Part shown: positions 8,210 through 16,048 of the stretch, piece after piece | Layout of the letters: every line of letters begins with the position of its first letter | Position numbering within the stretch: the stretch's first letter is position 1 | NCBI GenBank assembly: GCA_002701295.1 | Contig: NZUJ01000115.1 | Location: 1 to 54,777, forward strand | Reading direction: 5' to 3' | Length of the DNA stretch: 54,777 nucleotides | Origin: Ponticaulis sp. | Lineage (GTDB): Bacteria > Pseudomonadota > Alphaproteobacteria > Caulobacterales > Hyphomonadaceae | Notes under the pieces: generated by a model | What the model was told of the DNA's origin: nothing | Seen by the model: the letters and a program-made list of their open reading frames with translations, nothing else | The model's database searches: none | Translations under genes and position numbers: made by a program

Positions 8210-8238
8210 AGCCCTGTTTAATTACGGGGCTTCTTTAT
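8210..8238 (+). terminator. Rho-independent terminator after the SSB-like gene
   Basis: Stem AGCCCTG / CGGGGCT (8210-8216 with 8225-8231, one G-T pair), short AT loop, followed by TCTTTATT. The T tract is broken by a C, so termination may be partial. Confidence 0.65.
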
Positions 8239-8295
8239 TAAAGATTGTTATTTATAGCTGTCTTTACTAAGGAACATAACCACGGAGATACTACC

Positions 8296-8385
8296 ATGTT
8301 TAAGTTAAACTACATTACAATGTGTATTAGAGCTGCAATGTACGGAGTTGTTTATCAGAAGGAGACTAACAATGAAGATAAGTAA
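8296..8385 (+). CDS. Possible 29-aa leader peptide
   Basis: ATG at 8296 has CGGAGA seven bases upstream and opens a 29-codon frame ending in TAA at 8383-8385. The frame overlaps the start of the next gene (ATG 8372), so translation of the peptide would run over the next ribosome site (AAGGAGA at 8359-8365). This looks like translational coupling or a small peptide gene. No other evidence is available and it could be chance. Confidence 0.4.
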   Translation: MFKLNYITMCIRAAMYGVVYQKETNNEDK

Positions 8386-8593
8386 AGCTCATTTGTTGGC
8401 TGCGTTAAGCAATACACTAACACACAACACTACTGATGGTGCTACTAAGTCTTTATTAACTGTTAGCCTTATCAACACAGATGCTGCTGCACCTAGTAGC
8501 ACACCTAAGCCTGTTGATACTTACCAGAGTAGGCAACGTAAGAAGAAACTTGCTAAGAGGAAGAAGAAACTGAGACAAAGGAATAAGGGATAG
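8372..8593 (+). CDS. Small protein with very basic C-terminus, unknown
   Basis: 73 aa from the ATG at 8372, chosen because AGAAGGAG ends seven bases upstream; an in-frame TTG at 8348 is not supported. The first half is helical, the middle is Ser/Thr/Pro-rich, and the last 23 residues hold 14 Lys or Arg (QRKKKLAKRKKKLRQRNK). This suggests binding to DNA or RNA. It lies between the SSB-like gene and the polymerase. Confidence 0.7.
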   Translation: MKISKAHLLAALSNTLTHNTTDGATKSLLTVSLINTDAAAPSSTPKPVDTYQSRQRKKKLAKRKKKLRQRNKG

Positions 8594-8597
8594 GCTA

Positions 8598-8864
8598 ATG
8601 AAAAAGTATCATAGACCTAGTAACAAGCAACGGGTAGCACGTACTAGAAACTTCCAAAAGTTCCAGCTAGCTAGTATGAAAAGTTCACTTAGTGGTATTA
8701 ATAGTGACTGGCGAAACATAAAGCACCTTGTAGCTGTTAGCCCAGACTACTTAAAAGAGTTACAGAAGTTACGGGAAGCTGAACAGCTGATAAGGCATGT
8801 TTTAGGTAGCTGGGATGAAGTAACTGCTGAGTGTATTGCAGTAACAACTAACGAGGAGAAATAG
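8598..8864 (+). CDS. Small basic protein before the polymerase, unknown
   Basis: 88 aa with a basic N-terminus (KKYHRPSNKQRVARTRN) and a helical remainder. It begins five bases after the previous stop and ends five bases before the polymerase start, so it is co-translated with both. With its basic upstream neighbour it forms a pair of likely nucleic-acid-binding accessory proteins; no family recognised. Confidence 0.7.
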   Translation: MKKYHRPSNKQRVARTRNFQKFQLASMKSSLSGINSDWRNIKHLVAVSPDYLKELQKLREAEQLIRHVLGSWDEVTAECIAVTTNEEK

Positions 8865-8868
8865 AAAC

Positions 8869-11310
8869 ATGAGTACACAACTACAAGTTATGAAAGATAA
8901 GTTAGCTAAGATGCGCGCTGAGAAAAAGAATGCTGTAGCTGTAAATAGCAGTGTTCTTTTTTGGGGTACTGGGCATGATAAAGCATACTTACCTATGTTG
9001 AAGTCTTGTGTTGGTAGTACTCATGTTATAGTAAACACTACTGCTATTAGTACTCTTACTCAGTTTACTCTACACTGTAAGAGCAAGCACTTAACTAAAG
9101 TGTTTACTACCTCTGTACCTTTGTTGAGATTACTACTTAAATGGGATAAGCGGGCTGCACCTAGTCTGTCTAACTATGCAGGTAGTTATTTTAATATAGA
9201 GGGTATAGAGATAGTATTCATTAACCCCCTCAAACAACTAGCTACTGTTAGCTACGGCAAGTTTATGGCAACCCGTCATATATCTAAGTTATCTAATCCT
9301 GATAATTGGTTTAAACCCCCTGAATTTAAATGGCATGTAATAGATGAACGTAACTACGAGTCCGCTTTAGCATGTCTTAAACAAGATAACTGCCTGTTAA
9401 TAGGTATTGATGTTGAGACTCTTAAAGACCACACCCGTATTAAGTGCTTATCTTATACTGGCCTGTGGGAAGATAGCAGTGAGCCTAGCGGATACCATAC
9501 TGAGACTTATGTATTAGCTATAGATAGTATGTTTGCAGTAGAGATAATGCGTAAGTTTAATTGGGACACTAAAGCAGCTAAGGTAATGCAGAATGGTAAG
9601 TATGACATAGCTTATTTTGCTAGGTACAATGCACCTGTATATAATTACCAATATGATACTGCTATGATGTTCCATTCGTGGTATGCAGAGTTACCTAAAG
9701 ACTTAGGTTTCCTTAACAGCTTCCTTATTCGTGAGGCTTATTACTGGAAAGACTTATCAGATACAAATGACTTGTATGAATACTATCGCTATAATGCTCT
9801 TGATACTTGGGGTACTGTTATGGCGTGTGTTGTCATGTTAGCAGAAATGCCAGATTGGGCTATTAAGAACTATAAAGATGAGTTCCCGCTAACATTCCCT
9901 AGCCACATGTGTGAGTTACGTGGTATAAAGCGTGACATTAGTAGGATGGAAGAAGCCTATAAACAAGGTGATAGTATACGTGCAGAATACCAAGCTAGAT
10001 TAGATACAGTATTAAGTACCCCCGAAGGCTCTGAATTTAATGTAAGTTCGCCTAAGCAAATGAAGCAACTATTATTTATATTAGGTTGCGGTGACTTAAA
10101 GTCTGCTGATGAAAAAAGTCTAAAGAAGGCTATGGATAGAAGTCCTATTAATCAACGTATATTAGGTTATGTATTAAACATACGTAAGATTCGTAAGGAA
10201 CTATCTACATATATAACAGTAGGTAAAGAGTTCCAAGAAAAGAATAAAGATAGAATACTATTCTCTATTAACCCACATGGCACTGATACAGGCAGACAAG
10301 CTAGTAGAGAACATGCTTTTTGGTGTGGAGTTAACATACAGAATATACCTAGAGGTGGTGCAGTTAAGTCTACTTATGTAGCAGATGAAGGCTTTGCTTT
10401 ATTTGAAGTAGACTTAGAACAAGCTGAATCGCGGGACACTGCTTATTTAAGTGGTGATACTAACCTTATTAATGCGGTTGAACACTCACCTGATTTTCAC
10501 AGTGCTAATGCTAGTGCTTTCTTCGGTATACCCTTTGAAGATATATTCGATGTTAAGGCAGGCAAAGTACTTAATAAACCATTACGACAATTAGCTAAAC
10601 CTGTTAACCACGGTGCTAACTATAACATGGGAGCCTACGTATTAATAGATACTATGGGTGTTGCTCATATATGGTTAGCTAAAGAGTTACTAGCTTTAAA
10701 TAAATTCTTCTCTGCTGTGCAGGTGGCTGAACATCTGTTAGAACAATTCCACAAGGCTTACCCCAAAATAAGAGCTGTATTTCATAAAGGTGCTATTAAA
10801 GAAGTATTACTTACTGGATTACTACGCTCTCAAGCAGTTCACCATAACTGGACTGAAACTAAAACCATGCTAGAAAACCCCTCTATTAAAGATAAATGGA
10901 ACTCTGAATGGGAACATATGTATACCGAAGCTGGCGGTGCTTGGACTAGAAGGTGCTTTAAAGACCCTAGTAAGTCTAAGACAGCGGCTAACGCTTACAT
11001 AGCACACCCACCACAATCCTTAAATGCAATGACACTAAATAAATCATTTATTACAGTATATAAAGATATAGCAATCAATCCTAAGTATAGCGATAATTTC
11101 AAGTTAATAGCACAAGTTCATGATTCCATAATAGGGCAGTATAGATTAGGTCATAGTTATTTAATGGAGATGGTCAGAGAACGTATGGAAGTACCAGTAA
11201 CTATTAAAGGTTACGATAACATAGTACGTTCTTTCGTAGTACCAGCTTCTGTTAAAGGCGGCCAGCATACTGATAAAGGATATGCCAAGTATTGGGCAGA
11301 AACAGAATAA
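8869..11310 (+). CDS. Family A DNA polymerase with 3'-5' exonuclease
   Basis: 813 aa. Residues 1-155 are an N-terminal region I do not recognise. The proofreading domain shows ExoI D181-x-E183, ExoII around NGKYD (Asp246) and ExoIII Y308xxxD312. The polymerase domain has motif A DLEQAESR (Asp515), motif B from Arg573 through Lys577 to NHGANYN (580-586) and motif C QVHDS (Asp752). Motif C has Ser where most family A enzymes have Glu (HDE). Residues 7-20 (VMKDKLAKMRAEKK) match the Sak4-like C-terminus. It replicates the phage genome. GAGGAG lies upstream and the DUF3987-like gene follows after 15 bases. Confidence 0.95.
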   Translation: MSTQLQVMKDKLAKMRAEKKNAVAVNSSVLFWGTGHDKAYLPMLKSCVGSTHVIVNTTAISTLTQFTLHCKSKHLTKVFTTSVPLLRLLLKWDKRAAPSLSNYAGSYFNIEGIEIVFINPLKQLATVSYGKFMATRHISKLSNPDNWFKPPEFKWHVIDERNYESALACLKQDNCLLIGIDVETLKDHTRIKCLSYTGLWEDSSEPSGYHTETYVLAIDSMFAVEIMRKFNWDTKAAKVMQNGKYDIAYFARYNAPVYNYQYDTAMMFHSWYAELPKDLGFLNSFLIREAYYWKDLSDTNDLYEYYRYNALDTWGTVMACVVMLAEMPDWAIKNYKDEFPLTFPSHMCELRGIKRDISRMEEAYKQGDSIRAEYQARLDTVLSTPEGSEFNVSSPKQMKQLLFILGCGDLKSADEKSLKKAMDRSPINQRILGYVLNIRKIRKELSTYITVGKEFQEKNKDRILFSINPHGTDTGRQASREHAFWCGVNIQNIPRGGAVKSTYVADEGFALFEVDLEQAESRDTAYLSGDTNLINAVEHSPDFHSANASAFFGIPFEDIFDVKAGKVLNKPLRQLAKPVNHGANYNMGAYVLIDTMGVAHIWLAKELLALNKFFSAVQVAEHLLEQFHKAYPKIRAVFHKGAIKEVLLTGLLRSQAVHHNWTETKTMLENPSIKDKWNSEWEHMYTEAGGAWTRRCFKDPSKSKTAANAYIAHPPQSLNAMTLNKSFITVYKDIAINPKYSDNFKLIAQVHDSIIGQYRLGHSYLMEMVRERMEVPVTIKGYDNIVRSFVVPASVKGGQHTDKGYAKYWAETE

Positions 11311-11325
11311 CAAATAGAGGTTAGC

Positions 11326-12615
11326 ATGGCTATAGACTACATAGCTACCTATCTTAAATATACTGACGATAATGAGTGTCCGAAGTTATTTCATAGGTGG
11401 ACTGCGTTAAGTTGCCTTGCAGCAAAATTAGGTAGAAAAGTACATTTTAGATTCGGTCACTTTAATATATACCCTAATATGTATGTCTTATTAATAGGTA
11501 GCCCAGGTACTAAGAAATCAACAGGTATCAAGATGGGCGCTAAGTTATTAGGAGATACTGGGTATGATTACTTTGCAGCAAAGAAGACTAGACAGGAAAA
11601 GTACCTAACTGACTTAGCAGAGCAATTCCTAAATAAAGGTAAAGATACAAGTGACGTAGATTTAATCCTAGATAACTTAACATTAGATGAAGACTCTGCT
11701 AGTGAGAAATCAGCGGCATCTAATAAAGCACCTGCGGAGTCTTTTGTTACAGCTGATGAGTTTAATAACTTTATAGGCTATAACAACGTAGACTTCATTT
11801 CTATACTAGGTGAGTTATGGGATTACAATGGAGTATTTGATTACCGTCTAAAGAACAGCGATAGTATTTATATTAATAACCCTACCATTAATATACTAGG
11901 CGGTAATACTCAAGTAGGTCTTAACTCAGCTTTCCCTCCAGAGATTATAGGGCAAGGTTTCTTTAGCAGGCTGTTACTTATATACAGTGACCCTAGCGGT
12001 AAAGAGATACCATTCCCATTACCTCCAGATGAATCTCTTAAAGGTGATTTAGTACAATTCTTTTCAGATGTAGAAGATAAATTACATGGTGAGATGTTAC
12101 TAACAGATGAGGCTAGGGAGTTAATGAAAATTATCTACACTAAGTGGGATAGTATTGATGACCCTAGATTTGAACATTATAGTAACCGTAGATTCCAGCA
12201 TCTTATAAAACTTACTATGGTTATAGCAGCAAGTAAGTTATCTATGCAGATAACAAAGGATGTAGTTATTGAGGCTAATACTGTCCTTACTTTCGCTGAA
12301 CAGCTTATGCCTAGAGCACTAGGTGAATTTGGTAGAAGTAAGAATAGTGCTGCTACCCATAAGATACTTGTGTTTATCACTAACAAAGGTATGGCTACAT
12401 TTAAAGAAATCTTTAAGGTTGTTAGCCAAGACTTTGATAAGCGGGAACAAGTAATAGAAGCTATCAACTCATTGTTACTGGCAGATAAAATAGCAGTACA
12501 AGAGACTAATAGCGGCAGGACAATCTACTTACCTAAGAAGAAAGTATTATTTGACGGTGAGGATGGATTAGTAGATTGGAAGTATTTAACTCAGGAAGAA
12601 CTTAACTCTTATTAA
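11326..12615 (+). CDS. DUF3987-like replication ATPase
   Basis: 429 aa. Walker A GSPGTKKST (58-66), an acidic Walker B-like VTADEFNNF (about 146-154), then GGNTQVGL and the Arg-containing box GQGFFSRLLLIY are the hallmarks of the DUF3987 family, P-loop ATPases often linked to primases in phages and plasmids. The C-terminal 80 residues look like a winged helix. No primase domain is fused. Lying directly after the polymerase it is the best candidate for the replicative helicase or initiator of this phage (inference). Confidence 0.75.
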   Translation: MAIDYIATYLKYTDDNECPKLFHRWTALSCLAAKLGRKVHFRFGHFNIYPNMYVLLIGSPGTKKSTGIKMGAKLLGDTGYDYFAAKKTRQEKYLTDLAEQFLNKGKDTSDVDLILDNLTLDEDSASEKSAASNKAPAESFVTADEFNNFIGYNNVDFISILGELWDYNGVFDYRLKNSDSIYINNPTINILGGNTQVGLNSAFPPEIIGQGFFSRLLLIYSDPSGKEIPFPLPPDESLKGDLVQFFSDVEDKLHGEMLLTDEARELMKIIYTKWDSIDDPRFEHYSNRRFQHLIKLTMVIAASKLSMQITKDVVIEANTVLTFAEQLMPRALGEFGRSKNSAATHKILVFITNKGMATFKEIFKVVSQDFDKREQVIEAINSLLLADKIAVQETNSGRTIYLPKKKVLFDGEDGLVDWKYLTQEELNSY

Positions 12616-12626
12616 ATGAGGTTATT

Positions 12627-13274
12627 ATGGAAACACAAAAGAAACAAATTGACTTAGAAGCTATGGTAGATATTGAGTCCTTAGACACAGTAGAACTAGC
12701 GGTAGTATTTCAGATAAGTATGGTTATATTCTCACCTACTGAGGAAGTACCTGACTTGTATATGAACTTCTATCTAGACATAGATGAGCAGTTAGATAAC
12801 GGCAGAACTACTAGTAAGAGTACATTAGAGTTCTGGAACAGCCCTGAAAATAAGCCTATGTTGGATAAGGCTATATCTATTATTAACGAGTCTGAAGTTA
12901 GAAGTAATCATAGTATGCACGCGACTGCCTTCACTATTGCAGAGAACATTAACACCATAAATAGAATCTATGGTTATAGTAATGTTAACTTTAATATAGT
13001 AGCTTGGTGGTCTCGTGGTAACTTTGACTTCCCTATTCTGAATAACTTATTCAGACAAGTTAATATGCCTGTACCTTGGAGTAAGCACTGTACTATTAAA
13101 GAACTTCGTACTTTAGCTGATGAATTAGGTGTACCTAAAGTAGAGTCTGAAGTACCTCATAATGGTATCCATGATTGCAAGGCTCAAATAAAAACTCTTA
13201 AACAGTGCAGAGCTAAGATAGCTAGATGGAAAGCTATGGAAGCTAGTGTACTAGGTAAGGAGGTAGACAAATGA
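12627..13274 (+). CDS. DnaQ-fold 3'-5' exonuclease (DexA/Rv2179c-like)
   Basis: 215 aa. ExoI Asp15-Ile-Glu17 (VDIESLD), ExoII Asp134 (SRGNFDFPIL) and ExoIII His178 with Asp183 (HNGIHD) give a DEDDh set. The pattern after ExoI, with FY..DIDEQLDNGR and a TLEFW box, is that of the Rv2179c-like and T4 DexA families, which degrade RNA or single-stranded DNA. It may recycle nucleotides or trim messages; which substrate is not visible. The stop overlaps the next start as ATGA. Confidence 0.82.
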   Translation: METQKKQIDLEAMVDIESLDTVELAVVFQISMVIFSPTEEVPDLYMNFYLDIDEQLDNGRTTSKSTLEFWNSPENKPMLDKAISIINESEVRSNHSMHATAFTIAENINTINRIYGYSNVNFNIVAWWSRGNFDFPILNNLFRQVNMPVPWSKHCTIKELRTLADELGVPKVESEVPHNGIHDCKAQIKTLKQCRAKIARWKAMEASVLGKEVDK

Positions 13275-13648
13275 AATGGTTAGATAAGTTATTAAAAAAT
13301 CCTCCTCACTGGCGGGAGTTTAAAGCGGCCAAAGCTAACTTCGTGTACGTGAAGGATGAGTACAATGAAGCTATCAGGTATAGTAGTATATACCATATTT
13401 TTGAAGGTGACTGTGAAGATTTTGCTTTTACTTTACAGAAGGCTTTTGGTGGGGGTGATGTAGTATACGCGTCTGTAGATAAGGTAGGTCATGCAGTATT
13501 ACTTAAAGATGGTTGGGTGTATTGTAACTTATGTAGTAAGCCTTATAAGTTAGCTGATTATACTGCAGGAACAGTGTTCCCTGAAATTAAACTACTGTTT
13601 AACTCTATGCCTGTTAGGTGGGAGATTGATAATGAAGGCCGAAAATAA
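13271..13648 (+). CDS. Small transglutaminase-like cysteine protein (BTLCP-like)
   Basis: 125 aa. Cys48 in GDCEDFAF, His74 in VGHAVL and Asp80 in KDGWVY give the ordered Cys-His-Asp triad of transglutaminase-like cysteine proteinases, in the small single-domain form found in many phages. The substrate is unknown; a protease, amidase or deamidase role would all fit the fold. A strong AAGGAGG site precedes the ATG, which overlaps the exonuclease stop. It lies in the nucleotide and replication operon, not near lysis genes. Confidence 0.72.
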   Translation: MKWLDKLLKNPPHWREFKAAKANFVYVKDEYNEAIRYSSIYHIFEGDCEDFAFTLQKAFGGGDVVYASVDKVGHAVLLKDGWVYCNLCSKPYKLADYTAGTVFPEIKLLFNSMPVRWEIDNEGRK

Positions 13649-13937
13649 GTGTGTAAACGTAGATAACGTATGTACTTTTATACAATATACAGGAGATAAC
13701 TTATTGGAAGTACTTGAGTTTACAGGTAGGCACCCTGAGTTCGACTCTTGGTTTTATAGTGACGAAGAGTATGTTAAGTACGTTAAGGATAACGGTAATG
13801 TGTTTAAGTTATTTAGACCTCATCCTCTAGGAAATAGGTACGATGAAGTTAATGTAGGTGACTATATAATAGACATACTTGCCTATAAGTTAGTAGTCAC
13901 TGAACAGCAATTCAACAAAAGGTGCATAGTATTATGA
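13632..13937 (+). CDS. Small phage protein, unknown
   Basis: 101 aa from the ATG at 13632, which has GGGAG eight bases upstream; an in-frame TTG at 13626 would have almost no spacing. The gene overlaps the end of the transglutaminase-like gene by 17 bases. The protein is acidic and aromatic-rich (a run of F, W, Y around residues 30-55), with a beta-rich C-terminus (VGDYIIDILAYKLVV) of the sort seen in small phage beta-sandwich proteins. No family assigned. Confidence 0.75.
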   Translation: MKAENKCVNVDNVCTFIQYTGDNLLEVLEFTGRHPEFDSWFYSDEEYVKYVKDNGNVFKLFRPHPLGNRYDEVNVGDYIIDILAYKLVVTEQQFNKRCIVL

Positions 13938-14419
13938 TTAGTAAAATAAATCCAGCACAGCAACAAGTAGCTAAGCTAACAGCTGTTATGGCTATTATAC
14001 AGGCTCAAGTAAAAGCTAATCCGGTACCTGTATTACAGGAAAGTATTACTTTGATTGAGGTTCTTAATAACGCTCTTAAGAATATCTCATCTTTAGTACA
14101 GCCTACACCTAAGCCTTTTGGTATGTATAGCTGTACTGTACAAGATACTATTGCTAACATAAGCAGAGTATTAGCTAAAGCTAGAGCTGATTTAGATGAA
14201 GCTAATAGTACGCGGTTGCCAGCATTAGCAGATACTATCAGTGAGATTGATATATACAATGCGTATATAGCAGGGTTTACTATTAGCGCTGAAGGTTTTA
14301 ATGCAGAATACGGGTGTAGAGAACAAGACCTATACCGTCGTTTTAAACTGTATGCTAAACAAACTCTAACTGATACTCAGTGGAGTAAGATAAAGGAGGT
14401 AATAAACAAATGGCCATAG
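13934..14419 (+). CDS. Helical phage protein, unknown
   Basis: 161 aa if started at the ATG at 13934, which forms an ATGA overlap with the previous stop; a GTG at 13922 would add four residues and cannot be excluded. The protein is almost entirely helical and Ala/Leu-rich in residues 1-110. AAGGAGGT for the next gene lies inside its 3' end. No domain recognised. Confidence 0.72.
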   Translation: MISKINPAQQQVAKLTAVMAIIQAQVKANPVPVLQESITLIEVLNNALKNISSLVQPTPKPFGMYSCTVQDTIANISRVLAKARADLDEANSTRLPALADTISEIDIYNAYIAGFTISAEGFNAEYGCREQDLYRRFKLYAKQTLTDTQWSKIKEVINKWP

Positions 14420-14736
14420 CAGGTGCTGCTTATTTTTCTAAGGAGCGTGTCTGGTTAATGCAAGAAGTTAACAGGCATCCTCCATTAGTTCGTTGCTTAC
14501 TTGACATGGGACTGAATATTAATAACCCTCTGAATTGGGGTCAGTTACTAGGTCAAATAGCAGCTTATGTTAACGTAGTCTTAGAAGGCGTGTATACTGA
14601 AGATGAATTAAATCCTATATACACTGCCATTAGGGACAAGTTAATTACACGCCGTATTAAAGGTTATGCTGATGTTGCAGCTATAGGCTTTGAGCAGTAC
14701 GGTACAGACTCCACAGAAAATAAAATCATTCATTAG
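14410..14736 (+). CDS. Small phage protein, unknown
   Basis: 108 aa, with a textbook AAGGAGGT (14393-14400) before the ATG at 14410. It overlaps the previous gene by 10 bases. The protein is mixed helical with an aromatic N-terminus; no membrane segment and no motif I can name. It precedes the MazG-like gene by nine bases. Confidence 0.72.
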   Translation: MAIAGAAYFSKERVWLMQEVNRHPPLVRCLLDMGLNINNPLNWGQLLGQIAAYVNVVLEGVYTEDELNPIYTAIRDKLITRRIKGYADVAAIGFEQYGTDSTENKIIH

Positions 14737-14745
14737 GAAACTACT

Positions 14746-15498
14746 ATGAAACAAGTTACAGATATTAAAAACCTTATGCCAATAGGTATGCGTGAACCGG
14801 AACGTTCTCAAGCAGTAGAAGAAGTACCGGAAGAAGTAATAGCAGAGTATGTGGAGATGGTAGCTAAGTTAGCTAAACCTCCGCAAGATATAAAGGGCGT
14901 AAAAGTAGGTAGCTTAGAAGTGATAGCGCAGTTAGCTAGTAACATCTCTGGTGCCGCTAGTATATTGCAGGATACCTGTGAGCACCTACTAGAAACTAGT
15001 AAACTAGGTTATAAGGTAGACGATAGTTTTATCGAGGCTGTTAAGACAACTGATGTTTTAGAGCCTTTCCCTGATGCTACTTATGAAGAAGCTTTTATTA
15101 ACATACTGCTTAATAACTTGCATATGTATATGGGCGTAGCTGGTGAGTTAGGTGAATTGCTGGATGCTATTAAGAAGAATGTAATCTACGGTAAACCTCT
15201 TGATACTAAGAATGTATTAGAAGAGTGCGGAGATATCATGTTCTATACTACTGGCGGGGCGCTATTATATAAGACGGAAGGATTAAAGCCTAGTAAGGAA
15301 AGCTTGGATAGGCTATATAAGACTTCCCCTGTTACTGACGGAATGGCTTCGTTATTTACCTGCTTAGGTATTACTAAGGAAGAAGCAATGCATGCTAACA
15401 TGGATAAGTTAGTTAAGGCAGCTAATGCGCGTTATGCAGAAGGTAAGTACTCTGATGCACAAGCTATTAATAGGGCGGATAAAGCAGAAGGGGAGTAG
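14746..15498 (+). CDS. MazG-like nucleotide pyrophosphohydrolase
   Basis: 250 aa. Residues 115-170 hold GELGELLDAIKK (Glu134, Glu137) and LEECGDIMFY (Glu160, Asp163), the ExxE and ExxD metal-binding pairs of the MazG/all-alpha NTP pyrophosphatase superfamily. About 110 residues precede this domain, so the protein is longer than a minimal MazG. Phage MazG proteins hydrolyse dNTPs or (p)ppGpp-like nucleotides and may alter host starvation signals; the substrate here is not visible. AGGA precedes the ATG. Confidence 0.82.
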   Translation: MKQVTDIKNLMPIGMREPERSQAVEEVPEEVIAEYVEMVAKLAKPPQDIKGVKVGSLEVIAQLASNISGAASILQDTCEHLLETSKLGYKVDDSFIEAVKTTDVLEPFPDATYEEAFINILLNNLHMYMGVAGELGELLDAIKKNVIYGKPLDTKNVLEECGDIMFYTTGGALLYKTEGLKPSKESLDRLYKTSPVTDGMASLFTCLGITKEEAMHANMDKLVKAANARYAEGKYSDAQAINRADKAEGE

Positions 15499-15502
15499 TG
15501 AC

Positions 15503-15796
15503 ATGAACACACTGCCTAGGGAAGAGATTATATCTTTGCTAAATAGTGGTGAGGTGGATTTAGTCATAACTGCTACTGTACACGATGCCAGACAAATACG
15601 TTCGCAGACTGAGTTTAAGTTCTGTAGGCATATAATGTCTGTATTTAATGTAGATAGGGGGACTAAGGGAGTTAGATTTAAGACGGTTGCTTTAGATGAG
15701 TCTTTAGACCTAAGAAGGTTAAGTAGCTTTGAAGAAGATAGACTAGCTGCTGCCTTAACTTCCCTTAAGCAAAGAGGCACAGAGTTGCGGCAATAA
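15503..15796 (+). CDS. Possible WYL_2-type SH3-barrel protein
   Basis: 97 aa from the ATG at 15503, with GGGGAG ten bases upstream; a longer frame into the MazG-like gene has no ribosome site. The pattern LNSGEVDLVITATVHD, then MSVFNVDRGTKGVRFKTV, followed by a short charged helix, resembles the small Sm/SH3-like phage proteins annotated as WYL_2. The match is from memory and weak. Function unknown. Confidence 0.65.
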   Translation: MNTLPREEIISLLNSGEVDLVITATVHDARQIRSQTEFKFCRHIMSVFNVDRGTKGVRFKTVALDESLDLRRLSSFEEDRLAAALTSLKQRGTELRQ

Positions 15797-15804
15797 GTAA
15801 AAAG

Positions 15805-15822
15805 CTGGGCATCCGTTCCCAG
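15805..15822 (+). promoter_or_regulatory. Small stem-loop before the last plus-strand gene
   Basis: CTGGG (15805-15809) pairs with CCCAG (15818-15822) around an 8-nt loop. No T tract follows, so it is more likely a message-processing or stability hairpin than a terminator. Confidence 0.35.
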
Positions 15823-15850
15823 AAAGTACCACTACCAAGAGGAAATTAAT

Positions 15851-16048
15851 ATGGCTCAATGTACTACAAGAACACTTACTACAGCTACACTAGTACTAAG
15901 TGAAGGTGAAGCACGTTACTTACTTGCACTTACTCAAAACTACTTACAAGGTCATTCAGAAGATGAAGACGAAGAAGATGCAGAAATTAGACATAGTATA
16001 TTCTCTGCTTTAAATAAAGCTGGAGTGTCTCTTACACCTTCTTTCTGA
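15851..16048 (+). CDS. Small acidic protein at the end of the plus-strand unit
   Basis: 65 aa. AGAGGAAA lies nine bases before the ATG. The centre is strongly acidic (EDEDEEDAE), flanked by a Thr-rich N-terminus and a short helix. Its stop codon (16046-16048) abuts the stop of the minus-strand ejection-protein gene at 16049, so the two converging units meet without any spacer. Function unknown. Confidence 0.68.
   Translation: MAQCTTRTLTTATLVLSEGEARYLLALTQNYLQGHSEDEDEEDAEIRHSIFSALNKAGVSLTPSF

Larger units (their letters stand above)
1..11220. repeat. First copy of the 11.2-kb wrap-around duplication
   Basis: Positions 1-11220 recur in the same orientation at 43559-54777. The offset is 43558 up to about 3990 and 43557 afterwards. 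The left end falls inside a small membrane-protein gene and the right end inside the DNA polymerase gene, so neither end looks like a biological terminus. The simplest reading is that a circular or circularly permuted genome of about 43.56 kb was written out past its own start. Confidence 0.95.

Noticed and set aside
1..11220. True biological long terminal repeat of 11.2 kb
   Set aside because: Ends lie inside genes, redundancy is about a quarter of the genome, and the copies differ at two places; wrap-around assembly or a concatemer is simpler.
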